A stretch of DNA of 64,000 nt, taken from positions 42,432,437 to 42,496,436 of the forward strand of contig CP154956.1 in the NCBI GenBank assembly GCA_039621445.1. The letters run 5' to 3'. Below the pieces are notes generated by a model. The model had not been told where the DNA came from. It did no database searches and worked only from the letters and a program-made list of their open reading frames with translations. Below are positions 53,511 through 63,998 of this stretch, one piece after another. The position numbers and the translations under genes are program-made. The DNA comes from Euglena gracilis. Its lineage: Eukaryota; Euglenida; Euglenophyceae; Euglenales. Each line of letters opens with the position of its first letter. Position 1 is the first letter of the stretch.

Positions 53511-54479
53511 GTCGCTGTACCCCGCCCCCACCCCCACCCCTCTGGGTGTTTGGGCAGCACTTCGGTTTTGAGGCAGCTTCTGATCCCCCCCATCTTGGGG
53601 CAGGATTTACTGAATCCCCGAAACCCCATGGGTTGCAGGGGGTTGACAGCCCACCCCCATCGTAGGTGTCTGACCCTCACCAACCTCACCCGACAGTTTC
53701 CTGTCTTTCCAGAGGCTTTTTCGCTCAAAGTCCTTTGGCGCCAAAGGCAATGAAGGAATTTTTCTTTTTGCAGAGCTGTGGGTGGAGTGTAGGTCCCCCC
53801 ATGCTGCAGGTCTGTTGGTTCCCCTACAGCCCTACCTGGGGGGGGAGCAAGGTCCGGACCCAGCCCCCCCCCCTCCCTTCAACCAAAAGTCAAAACCTCA
53901 AGGAATTTCTTCCAGCGATGAGCTCCAGATATGGCAAAAAATTTGCTCATAATTTTGCATATTTTTTGCATATTTGTGTATTTCACAATTTTTCGCTTCA
54001 AGCACCCCCCAAATAAGACCCCCCCCCCGGAAAGTAAGAACCCTAGCTGATTTTCAGTAAAACTCCAAAATTTCAGTTCACCCCCCCCCCAAAATAGCTT
54101 ATTTTCAGTAAAAATCCCAAAAATAATCCACCCCCAAAAGATATTTCCCGTCGGAATTTTTGGAGAAAACAATTTTGGTGGAAAAAATCAAAAAATGGAC
54201 CTTCAAAAACTGTGAAAATAACCCAAAAATGGACATTTCTGACTTTTACTTTTTTGCACCCTGCATTGGCATTTTCTTGAGACAGTTTTTTCTTTTTTGT
54301 GAAAATGCCTGTTTTTTTGGACCAAATTTTTGGACCCTTCCACGTGAAAATTTTTGGCCAAATTTTCAACAAAAAGTCCAAAAAGTGGGCACCCCCAATA
54401 AAAGAGACCCTTCTTGAAATTTTCAGCAACAAACCAAAATGTCGAGTTGGAAATTTACCTGGGGGGGGAATAGTTTTCA

Positions 54480-55450
54480 AAAAAATGTTTTCCCGTTGTT
54501 CTTTATTTAATTTTATTTTTCTGCTAACTTAATTTTCTGAGAAAACTTCATGATTCAAGATTGTTTGTTTTTAATTATTTTTTTCTGAGGTCAGAGAGGA
54601 GTATGGGGACGAAATTTTTTTCTTCAAAATAGAAACGCTTTTATAGTTTGCAGTTCGATAATAAAAAATAAATATTCTTAAATTTTCATTATTAAATTAT
54701 TTTGTTTTTTGTTTTTTTTTATCAATTTTGTTTCTGTCCACTCACTCCAAAACACTTTCCTCAATGGTCATTTACCGATAGGTTTTGGAGATATGGTAGA
54801 GAATCAGGATGCCTGCCCCCAATGAAATGCACCCATAAAGAAGAAAAGAATTTTTTGCAAACAGTGGGGGGGGAAACAAGTGAAAATGAAGAGAAACCGA
54901 CAGTTGTAACCCACAAATAGACCTTGCCTCCTCTTAGTTTCATGAAAAAGTCAAACTTATAAGAGTTTTACCATAAATGCCTGCTCGAAAAGTATCTAAA
55001 TTTAAATATATAAAAAATGGAAAGTATTTCATTTTTGAGGAAAAATAAATAAAAAATAATAATAATATATATATATATATATATGAACAAAGATGCAAAT
55101 AATCAAACAAAGATAAAAATAAAAATAATAAACAAAGATGCATTCATATTGTGGGCTTCACTTTTTTGGTTTTCATAATTAATAATGGATCTTTTTTTTG
55201 TTTCTGGCATGCACATTTTTTATTTTCAAAATTTTCCTGTAATTATATGACAACAAGTTGTCATAAACAGCGTTGTCAAGAAATTTTGAACAAAAAGGGG
55301 TGTATTTGTTTTAAATTTTGTTCTATTCTGGGAAATCTAGGTCTTCTCCTTTTGTGAATGATGTATAGTATAAATATATGGTATACAGTATAAAAATACA
55401 TATGTATAGTATAGTATGTATAGTATAGTATATAGTAAGTTCAGAATGAC
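54480..55450. other. AT-rich island with (AT)n and TATAG arrays
   Basis: About 1 kb of distinctly AT-rich sequence lacking the G/C runs typical of the rest. It contains an (AT)n run at 55064-55084 and TATAGTATAG/GTATA-type text at 55360-55440. No gene seen. It lies between the GAR exon (53510) and the last predicted exon (55881), so it may be intronic. Confidence 0.7.
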
Positions 55451-55664
55451 AGATATCTTCACCCTCGGCGGGCTCCCACACAAAAAAAACAAAAGTTCTC
55501 GTCTGTTTCGAGTTAGCCTCGTGCATCTCTGTAAGGTTTTCCAACCCAGGCCAGCAAAGCGCCTACAATTTTTGGACACAGTGTTCAAAAAAAAAAGCCA
55601 AAATGGTGTTTTGGGGGCGTTTGGGACGTTTTTTGGGGGGGGGTTGTCAGACGATCATTTTTTT

Positions 55665-55820
55665 TTCAAATTTGTGTTTTGCAGCTCACTTTTTGGGTTC
55701 AATTGTCCGATTTCGGTCCAGCCTGGCCGAGCTCTGGTCCAACCGGGCCCACCCCACCAGGGGGAGGGGGGGGGGCAAGCCAGCCTAAATTTCTAGCCCT
55801 AGCCCAGCAACCCCCCCCCC
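55665..55820. repeat. Dispersed repeat, CTAGCCCTAGCCCAGCAACCCC family, copy 2
   Basis: TTGTGTTTTGCAG, CAATTGTCCGATTTCG, a G/C run, then TTCTAGCCCTAGCCCAGCAA; block order matches 44775-44950. It ends just upstream of the last predicted exon of the CH-GAR gene. Confidence 0.6.
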
Positions 55821-55880
55821 GGGTCCTTAGAGAGATGTATGGTCGGCCTGCCCCCTCTGCACAGCGGGCCGTGGGGCCAG

Positions 55881-56096
55881 CCGTCGCAGGGGACGCAGAC
55901 GCAGGCGCCGCGGGTCCAGGTGGACTACCAGGGCCAGCTGCAGGTGCTGAGCGTGGACCAGGTGGAGGTGGAGGCGTTCTGGGCCGCCCGGGGCCGGTGG
56001 GCTGGGGTGGTCCGCCCCCGCTGTGGAAAACCGGCTGGGCCGAAGCCGGCTTCCACAGTGCCGCGGCATCAACCCCCACGGTGGGGGCCATCGTAG
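55881..56096 (+). CDS. Predicted last exon of the CH/coiled-coil/GAR gene
   Basis: After acceptor gggccag|, a phase-0 frame reads QAPRVQVDYQGQLQVLSVDQ then VEVEAFWAARGRW, and runs on to a stop at 56094-56096 (TAG). It agrees in phase with the preceding GAR exon (ends phase 0 at 53510). GC content and codon use are like the other exons. No domain is recognised. It is either the C-terminal tail of the GAR protein or, less likely, an exon of another gene. A second AG at 55889 is an alternative start. Confidence 0.6.
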   Translation, partial: PSQGTQTQAPRVQVDYQGQLQVLSVDQVEVEAFWAARGRWAGVVRPRCGKPAGPKPASTVPRHQPPRWGPS

Positions 56097-56497
56097 GATT
56101 GCTGGGCAGGGTGTGGCAGTGATGCCCCGGTGACATTCCACAAACAGAGGAAGACGAATAGAAGGGTCAGCTGGATATGCACTGGACATTCCGTTTTGTT
56201 TGGCAGAATCTGACGTGGAGTCAGGGATCGGGGATTATCTTTGAGTGTTTCTTTAAAGTTTGTGCCCCAGGGGGGGTGGGGTGGGTCTGCCGGACCCCCC
56301 CCCTGGGGGGTTCCCCAAGGGCTTTGGCCAAAAAGTGGTTCCCCTGACCTCTCCGGGGGGTACCCCTGGGTGGGGGACTGCCCCCCACCCACACCAGGGG
56401 CCAGGGGGCCCCCGATGCATCTTCAGAGACGAGGCCGTGGCTAAGTTTTTGTTCTTTGAGAGGAAAACGCACATGCACAGGCGGCCTATGTCATTGG

Positions 56498-56999
56498 CAG
56501 ATTTTCATTTAATGTGCCGTGTAAAAAAAAATTTGCGCCGCGTGCGCCGCGGCACCGAAAATTTTGTGACCGCGTGTGCCGTGGAAGGTTTTTTTCTGCG
56601 CGTCATGTGCGCCGCGGCAGCGCCACATGCACCGCGGCAGCGCCGCGTGTGCCGCGGCATAGCCATCCCAATTATCCCCTGTCCGGCCTCTTTGATATTT
56701 TCTCGACTGTGGACGAGAAGGGTATTTGGCAACAGGGAGTGAACTTCTTTGCGAATTTTCTTTTGTTTCCCTTACAGAGTTCACAAACCATGTCAAAGCC
56801 CGGGTGTGAGCGCCTTTGCAGTCCCGTGCCGCGAAAAAAAAAGCATGTGCCGAGGGAACGTCATTGGTGCGCCGCGGCAGCGTTTCAGGTGTGCCGCGGG
56901 TGTGCCACGGCAAAAATTCGATTGTGCGCCACGTGCGCCGCGGAAAAAACAGCCCTGCGCCGCGGCAAACGTCGCCGCGGCGCACAAAATGAAAGTCTG
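56498..56999. mobile_element. hAT-like MITE, TGCCGCGGCA-rich family
   Basis: A 502-bp element with left end CAGATTTTCATTTAATGTGC and right end (reverse complement) CAGACTTTCATTTTGTGCGC, and exact 8-bp duplication GTCATTGG at 56490-56497 and 57000-57007. The interior carries many GTGCGCCGCGGCA/TGCCGCGGCA palindromes near both ends and a unique centre (about 56660-56820). Frames inside are artefacts of the palindromes. Confidence 0.88.
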
Positions 57000-57224
57000 G
57001 TCATTGGCTTGTTTTTTTTGATCCTCCGGGACAAAGCTCCAGCAGAATTCCCCAGTAGACTTGGTGAAGCTTGGAAGCCTTCCGCTGCACATCCAACACA
57101 ACATCCAACATCCGAGTTCGGTAGTGACGGGCCGCCGAATTTTGCACCAACACAGCTCAACACAGCTGGCAACAGGATGAACCGTTGGATGGTTGGTTTT
57201 CCCCCTAGTGGCCTGGGTCAGAGC

Positions 57225-57536
57225 CATGCCATTGCTTGAGGTGTGTCTGACCTCACCGACCTCACCCTCCCCCCCCTCCAGGGGGTGACTGACTGGTTTT
57301 TTTTTTGGCCGGGGGCGGCCAGCAAGCACCTCTGACAACGTTGGTAGTCGATGCTGGGCGATGCTGGATTTTTGGAGACCAGAGGGGGTGAAAAGAAAGG
57401 CAAAATGTTGCCAAATTTTGCCAAATTGGCAAAAATTAATCCAAAATGGCCTGTTTTTTTTTGAAAAGTGACTGACTGGTTTTCTTGAAAGTGGAAAGTG
57501 ATCCCCTCCTGCGGAGAGTCAGTGAGCAATGGTATG
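57225..57536. mobile_element. hAT-like MITE, family 1 copy C
   Basis: A 312-bp element with left end CATGCCATTGCTTGAG and right end GTGAGCAATGGTATG. Flanking 8-mers GTCAGAGC (57217-57224) and GTCGGAGC (57537-57544) match 7 of 8. The GTGACTGACTGGTTTTT blocks place it with the copies at 2386 and 13087, but the centre is different (GGCAAAATGTTGCC text), so it is a divergent member. Confidence 0.82.
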
Positions 57537-57544
57537 GTCGGAGC

Positions 57545-59329
57545 ACATCGGCTCCGCATCGGACTGTTGAGCCTGCCCGTTGCTGCGCCACTGCCGTGTT
57601 GCGCTTTCCCCCCGGTTGTTAATAATTGTGAAAGGAATTGGGTTTCACCCAAACTTCCGTGTGTTATTTGGACGTCCGCAGTCATGTGTGTTCGCTTGAT
57701 CTCAGAATTTGCAACGTGACGGAGCTCCGTTTGACTGTTGAGGTTGGTTGAATTGGATGGTGGGCATGAACCAGGTTTTGAATAGTCCTGAGCTCTTAAT
57801 GGGATTTGCACGCAATGGACGGCGGAAAAGACTACCATTGCAAATTTCTTATTATTTGTGATTTACAAATTGGACACCTGCAATTTACGGCAATTTTCAG
57901 TGATTTTTGAATGGTAAGAACTCAGCGTCCCCCCCCCCCCGTTCCCCCAACACCCCTTTTCTTCGATTTTTTCGACTGTTTTGACCTAGAAATGACCCAA
58001 AATCCCTGGGTTTCGGGCCAAAAAAGGGGGGGGGGGAGTAAAACGGGGGGTCGTGGGGCGCTTTTTTCAGCTCTGTTTCCGGGTCTGGGAAAGAAAATTG
58101 TTTTGTCGATTTTTTTCACCTTTTTTTGCCCCACAAATGCCCAAAAACCCTTTGGTTTCGGCCCAAAACGGGGGGGCGGGGGGGGGGGGACGAAAAACGA
58201 TCATTTTTGGCTCAATATATCAAGATGTTTTCGAAAAATCGATTTTTGGACCGATTTTTGGACCCCGGCGGAATGGCAGAGTCAGAAGAGGGGGGGGGGT
58301 GGGCCAATCCTACCTAGTTTGGACCCCTTCACGGGTGAATAATTTGGGCCTGGTGGGGAGTTGGGGGTCAAACGGAGGTGATTCGGAAACCTGAATCCAC
58401 TCGTGACTAAAAAAAAAAATCCGGGAACGGAGCCAGGGTCATGGTGATAATCCGCGGTTTTCACGATCCACCCAGGGGCGGGGCAGGGGGTCCAACCCCC
58501 CCTTTTCCCCGGTGGTAAGCTTCGCCCTTACCCATAAAGGGATAAGAGCTCAGCGACCCCCAGATAATGTTCCCCCCACCAGATTGCCTCCAGTGAAGGA
58601 AAATCAAGCCGGAGCTCCCTTGGAAATTGTACGGACTTGGATGTTGGGGAAGCGAACCTTCTTTCCCTTTTGCTCAAGAGGTGGGGGCATTGGCAATCAA
58701 GGATGTTTTCTGTCAGATGATCTCTCATTTGTCTCCTTCCACTGACCCATTCGGTTTTTGTTGTTCATGTGTTCATGAGCGAGGAAGCGAGCAAGTGAAC
58801 AAGCCGCCTGGTCATGGGGCTTTGGTCCATTGTCACCTCCTGTTCATAGAATCGATGCTCATTGATGCTCGTCCATCCTTGCCGGTTGTACAGTGAACTG
58901 CATGGTGAAGCCATCTCCTTCTTTTGTTTCCCCGTTGTCAAGTCAGCTTGCCCCCCCCCCCCCCGCAAACCGAGCCATTTCCATCCAATGGCTCCATGGT
59001 GACGAAACAGCTGGGTTTGGCGAACACCAGAGAGAATGAAGTTTTTGAAATTGATTCTTCCGTAATGTCATGAGACCAAAATGAAATTTCTGGTTGTCTG
59101 TGACTTTTAAAAACACTCCGTTTTTCTTGGTACTCGAAAATTTCACTCATTTGTAACCCTTCAATTTTCCCTCAATATGCTGTCCCGTCCCTTTTTTCAG
59201 GGGAAGAGGGGTTTCCCCCCATTCCCACGACACCTCGGGCTCCGCACTTTGCCATTGTGAGGTCATGCCTTGCTCGCCGGCGGTTTGTTGTGATTGTTTG
59301 GTGCGCTTGGTTAGGAGGTCCCGCTTAGT
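57545..59329. other. Intergenic with G/C-run repeat; no supported gene
   Basis: No recognisable protein. 57910-58560 is a G/C-run segment bounded by direct repeats of TAAGAACTCAGCGTCCCCC (57917) and TAAGAGCTCAGCGACCCCC (58544). The remainder up to the retroelement has no features I can name. Confidence 0.5.
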
Positions 59330-59518
59330 GCCTTTTTTCGCCGGACAGCTCCGGCTCCGCACAAGACCGCAGCGAGGTCCTGCTCTTCTTTCCGGCTGTT
59401 GTTTGTGTTTTTTGGTGTTGGCTGTGGTGTTTCTTGCTGCTTTTCTTTGCCGGAGTAGGCGGATCATAATCGTCCTTTTGGCATGGAGCTGCAACCAGTC
59501 GTTCAAGCTGATCATGAA

Positions 59519-60297
59519 AATTTCGCACCTGCAAGACGAGCCCGACAAAGAGGCCTTCGAAGCGGCGTTGGAGCAACATTTTCTTACAAGAATCGCTGAC
59601 AACAGCCTTCTTGCGAGATGCCGACGCTACCGCCGTGATGGCCACGACTGGTTCAGGTCAGAAGCGGACTGGAGCAGGGTGGGATACAACCCGATGTTCC
59701 CTTGCCTTACGGAAGCTCACTGGAGTGGCTATGGTGGAGTCTACCATACAACCATATCTGGCGGCTTACCTTTACAGCTTGGCACTCACGAAGAACGTCT
59801 CGATACCGTAATTGGAGCTAAGCGACAAGGCGTCGGACGTGGCCTTCAAGCTGTACGAGAAGTGGACGACGGCGCCGGCGACGACGGCGGAGATGGATCG
59901 CGACGAGGAGGCAGCGCGCGCGGCGGAGGAAGCCCAAGACTTCCCCTGGCCGAGGAGGCACTGCCGTGGGACCTGGAGAGGATATGGACACAGGTACAGT
60001 CTGGGGACTTACGGTTGGAAGTACGAAGTTTGCTGGAACAGATACCCACCTGGAAGACCCTGAAGCCCAAAGCGGAGGAAAACAACCACCGTCAAGACGG
60101 TAAGAGTGGGTATGACCGCACCCTGCGTGCAGTCCAGCAGAAGTTCTTGAATATACTACGTATCTTGGCAGCGCTGCACTGCACCTTACAAGGAGCCCCT
60201 GAAGACGTATTGGGTTTGAGCCAACAGCTGTTTGCATATGTGGCTGCCTGTGAAGGGGACATTGTTAAGGAGAGGAAGAGGAGAAGCATCCCTTAGA
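59519..60297 (+). pseudogene. DIRS gag-like region with broken frame
   Basis: The frame starting near 59519 (HLQDEPDKEAFEAALEQHFL) gives way to another frame carrying QPYLAAYLYSLALTKNVSIP, an in-frame stop at 59809-59811, then LELSDKASDVAFKLYEKW. A third segment, PEDVLGLSQQLFAYVAACE, ends at 60297 before a stop. Helical, charged and without enzyme motifs; position before the RT is the basis for calling it gag-like. Confidence 0.55.
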
Positions 60298-60608
60298 CCA
60301 TACAGCCAGGAAATGGCCTGTTCACCCCTGAAGACATCAAAATGGCCAAAGCCCAAGCTGGCATCAACAAAGAGGGTATCAAATCCCCCTTCATGGGTGA
60401 GTTCCCCATGTGGCATTTTCCCACCCCCACAGGTGGAAAAGGGTGGAAGTTCAAGCAATGGCCAACAAATTGGCAACCGAGACCATGGCGGTCTGGCCCC
60501 AAAGGGAAAGGCAAGTCCAAAGGAGGAAAATGGTTTGCCCAACACCTTGCCAGGAAGTATTGCTCCTTCCTTTTCAGATGAGAACTCATCAAGTCCCAAA
60601 AGGACATT

Positions 60609-62520
60609 GTGTCCTCCAGAGCTGGGCATTGTGCCACAAAGTCAACCAGCCCTGAGGGGCAGAAGCCAAGACATCTGCAGGCTGTGGGAAGCTGCAAGCT
60701 TGAGATCTGTAGAACAGATCACCGAGGTGCTGCTGCTGACAGAGGAGCACTTTCTGGGAGTGCCTCTGTTTCAGAGGCTTCAGGACCAGCTGCCATGGTG
60801 GCAAAAGGTTGCCCCCCCCCCAGGGTGTTACAACTCATCACACAGGGGGTAACCCCCCCTTGGGAGTCATCCCCCTCCCTCAGCACATGTTCCATACCAA
60901 AATCAAAGGTGGAAATACAAAAGGCAAAAAGTATTTTACAAGACTATTTTCAGGCAGGAGCCATAAAACCAGTCCCCTGGAAAGGTACCCGTCACACCAT
61001 CCCTTGGTTTGTAATCTCCAAAAAAGAGCCTCAGGGGGGAAAAAATCGTTTAATCAGTGACTGTCGCCAGCTGAACCAGCATTTTTGCCCACACCCCTTC
61101 AAACTGGACAACATCCAGGTCATCTTCAGGCACCTGAAAAAAGGACAATGGGGTGCGAAAGTAGACTTAAAGGACGCCTACTTTCATTTAATGTTGAACC
61201 CAGCCCTAAGACCCTACATGAGGATGACTCTGGAAGACACATGCTGGAATTCCAGGCAGCTTGTTTTGGTTTAAATGTGCTTCCAGAAAAATTCATGAGT
61301 CTAATGAAATTCCTGGAAAAACGTTGGAGGGCCAAAGGCCTTTTATGCTTTGTGTACCTGGCCGACATCCTCCTGATAGGAGACAGCCAGAAGCAAGTCA
61401 GCAACCACCTGTCCATCATGCTAGCAGATTTACTGCAGGGGGGTTTCAAAATCAACAGCAAAAAAAATCAATCCTTCAGCCCACCCAAAATATCCCACAT
61501 CTGGGATTCCACCTCAATCTGGCACAGGGAAAATTACAGTTGGGGACAGAAAAACTGAAAACGGTTCGGAGGGAACTGGGGAAATTTGTCACACACCAGT
61601 CCCTCAGTTGCAGGAAAATGGCCTCAATTTTGGGATGCATAAGAAGCTTCTTGGTGGGGCTGCCCTTCCTCAGGGCATTCACAGACACTTTGGTAGGTTT
61701 TGTCAACGTACAAGAAAAATTTGGCTGGGATCATCAGGTTCCAATCCCAGAGGAGGTCAAATCTCAACTGCAAGATGTCAGGGAAATTCTGCAGACCTGG
61801 GGGGGGAGACCCTTCCCAAGCCCAGCCACTAGACACCTGGAGTCAGACAGTTCAACCTTTGGTTGGGGAGGCCTGGACCTACAAGCTGGCACCCAATTAC
61901 AAGAATTTTGGCGAAAAGACTCTCATTTACATATCAATGTAAAAGAATTGATCGCAGCCATCTCCACTGTAAGGTCTTCGGCCAGGAAAAAGGACACAGT
62001 GTCCCTAACAGTGGACAATAAAGTTTCCTACTACTATCTTCTCAAAGGGGGGGGGCAGGCTACCCCACCTGAACAAACTCATCAGACCCTTTCTCAAGTG
62101 GTGTATGGAAATGGGCATCACCCTCCAAGTTCACTGGGCCCCCTCCCAAAGCATGAAAAGCGATGCCATCAGCAGATGGCACTTCGACCCAGGGGATTAC
62201 AGTTTGAACCCTTTCATTTTCAAAAAAGTCATGCACATTTTCCAGCAATTCATAAACCCAACTGTGGACATGTTTGCATCACCAGAGAATCACAAACTTC
62301 CTCAGTTTGTGAGTCGATTGCCCCATTTTCAGGCAGTGGCCACAGACAGTTTGAACTGCCCTCTGGACATGTTCTCAGAGGTTTATGCAAACCCCCCCTG
62401 GTCTGTCCTGAGCCAGTGGCTCCTGAGATTAAAGGAACACAGACATCTAAAATGCCTGCTGACTTGCCCCCTGTGGGTTTCAGCTGTGTGGTGGCCCCTG
62501 TTAATAAAACTTCACATTCC
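60609..62520 (+). pseudogene. DIRS reverse transcriptase / RNase H / methylase-like region, frameshifted
   Basis: RT motifs read across three frames: LISDCRQLNQHF, AKVDLKDAYFHLML, ACFGLNVLPEKF and then VYLADILLIGD, where the usual YLDD is YLAD, so one catalytic Asp is lost. RNase H-like SDSSTFGWGGLDLQ and HINVKELIAAIS follow. After a shift at the G-run near 62048 comes a VDMFASPENHKLPQFVSR ... YANPPWS block, typical of the methylase-like domain of DIRS-group elements. Frame changes coincide with an A-run (61460) and a G-run (62048). Confidence 0.82.
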
Positions 62521-62539
62521 ACACACACCAGCCCTGAGA

Positions 62540-63560
62540 ATTCTGTCTTGCCACCACGTGTTCGAGAATTGTCACTGGCAGCCCAAGAAAAAGCCAAGAT
62601 GGCACCTAGCCTGCATTTTATTGTCAGGCAGTTGTTACAGAAGCAACAGATCCCCCCCTCAGTGGTTGACAATTTCTTAAGTCAAAATCTGTCCTTGGCA
62701 AGATATAACTCTGCCTTCAGGCTCCTGTGGGAAGTTTTGGCCATGTCCCAGATGGACCTCGACACTATGAGCCCAGAATCAGTCGCTTCTGGCATCATTT
62801 CCGTGTGGCTCAAGCCAGGAATGCTTATAGTGCTGTGGTACAGCTTCCTGGGTTTCACATGTTAAGGTTTTTACCCCTGTTGGCCCCCTACAAAAGAAAT
62901 TGGAACACACCCACTCCCAGGTATTCTTCATTTTGGAATACTGAGTCATTACTTCAGAAATTAGCAGCAGCACCTCCCCCAGAGTGCCTCAGTGATCTGA
63001 GAGACCAAGTCATTTTAAGTTTCAGACTCATCTGTTTGCATCGTTCAGTGGACTTGAGCAGAACCTTCAGGACAGTGTCCCAGGTTGATGGCAAGGTTTT
63101 TGTTCTTGTCCAAAGAAATGGTTGGGGACAGACTCGGTGGGAGGAAATTCCCAAAATTCCTTCATGTCCCAATATTTGCCCCTGGTTCAACGTGAAAAAA
63201 TATGTCAGTTTGATATCGCACTGTGCCCCCCAGGGGGACCTCTGTTGTTAAGTCTAAAACCCCCTTTTACCCCTCTGTCTGCCAAAACCATTGGGAGTTT
63301 GACGAAACGATTGTTGGATAAACATGGGGTACCCCCCCCAGTGAGCCCCCCACTCCACCTGGGGGGCAGGAGTGTACATGTATAAACTGGCAGGTTTGTC
63401 CTCGGGGGAGGTGTGCCAGATTGGAAAAAGGAAAAATGTCAGGCCTTTTCTTCCCATTATTTGCGGTTGGAAGCGGGTAAAAAGGCGGGGGTTGCTGTCC
63501 GAAAAATGGTGCACAAAGCCTCACTGGGGTCTTGTGCGGAGCCGGAGCTGTCTCGGACTC
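62540..63560 (+). pseudogene. DIRS tyrosine recombinase, frameshifted
   Basis: The N-terminal SAM-like part reads FIVRQLLQKQQIPPSVVDNF then LARYNSAFRLLWEVL. In another frame come LRDQVILSFRLICLHRSVDL, VFVLVQRNGWGQTRWEEI and SPW-like PWFNVKKYV. Further frames carry LLSLKPPFTPLSAKTIGSLT, KLAGLSSGEVCQIGK and FSSHYLRLEAGKKA, whose Tyr sits where the catalytic Tyr is expected. At least four frame changes break the gene, and the HxxR region near 63350 reads as a non-conserved STWG-type sequence. Confidence 0.78.
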
Positions 63561-63905
63561 CGGTGAAGAATGATCCAGGAGGAAGGGATAGCGAAGGCGG
63601 AGCACAAGACAACAGTGAGCCCCCCCCCGACCCGGAAAAGAACAAAAAAAGTCGGTAAGGGCCCCCCCCCCCAAGAAATTTCAGTTCACCCACAGACAGG
63701 CCAGCAACCCGCCGCCGCGAGCCACCGAGAAGTCCGACACCGTCTCCGAGTCCGCCTACTCCGACATCTCATCGCAGTAAGAAACACCACAACCAACACC
63801 AAAAAACACAAACAACAGCCGGAAAGAAGAGCAGGACCTCACTGTTGTCTTGTGCTCCGCCTTCGCTGTCCCTTCCTCCTGGGTCATTCTTCTCCGGAGT
63901 CCAAG
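63553..63905. repeat. Inverted repeat hairpin at the right end of the DIRS element
   Basis: 63553-63617 (GACTCCGGTGAAGAATGATC ... GGCGGAGCACAAGACAACAG) is the near-perfect reverse complement of 63840-63905. About 220 bp separate the arms, and these contain a C-run and an exon-like stretch. DIRS elements carry an internal complementary region copied from their terminal repeats, and this may be that region or a rearranged end. Confidence 0.75.
63707..63780 (+). CDS. Exon-like stretch between the hairpin arms
   Basis: After acceptor cacccacag| the frame reads QASNPPPRATEKSDTVSES then AYSDISSQ and a stop TAA (63778-63780). The alternative ending CA|GTAAGA is a good donor. Base composition is like the host exons. 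It could be host sequence trapped between element ends or part of the element. No family recognised. Confidence 0.35.
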
Positions 63906-63998
63906 AGTTGGCTAACTTGCCCTTCGACACCCAGAAGAAAGGAGCAGAGTTCACAAACGAGGAAGAGCTGAGAAAAGAAGTCAATATCAATTCAATAT
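63906..63998 (+). CDS. Coding-like stretch at the right edge
   Basis: The frame ELANLPFDTQKKGAEFTNEE then ELRKEVNINSIS stays open to the window edge and is charged and helix-prone. It may be the next host exon or the start of another element's gag. Truncated by the window, and phase does not join cleanly to the stretch at 63707. Confidence 0.3.

Larger units (their letters stand above)
59330..63905 (+). mobile_element. Degenerate DIRS-type (tyrosine recombinase) retrotransposon
   Basis: The order of parts is left inverted repeat, gag-like region, reverse transcriptase, RNase H, methylase-like domain, tyrosine recombinase, right inverted repeats, as in DIRS elements, which insert with a YR instead of a DDE integrase. 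Left sequence 59340-59441 is complementary in two pieces to the right side: GACAGCTCCGGCTCCGCACA pairs with 63530-63556, and GAGGTCCTGCTCTTCTTTCC pairs with 63779-63850. Every coding part is broken by frameshifts or stops, so this is a dead copy. Confidence 0.85.

Noticed and set aside
56514-57239. Long open frame rich in CAAA/RAPRH motifs
   Set aside because: It runs through the GCCGCGG palindromes of the element at 56498-56999 and past its right end; no domain and no splice signals.
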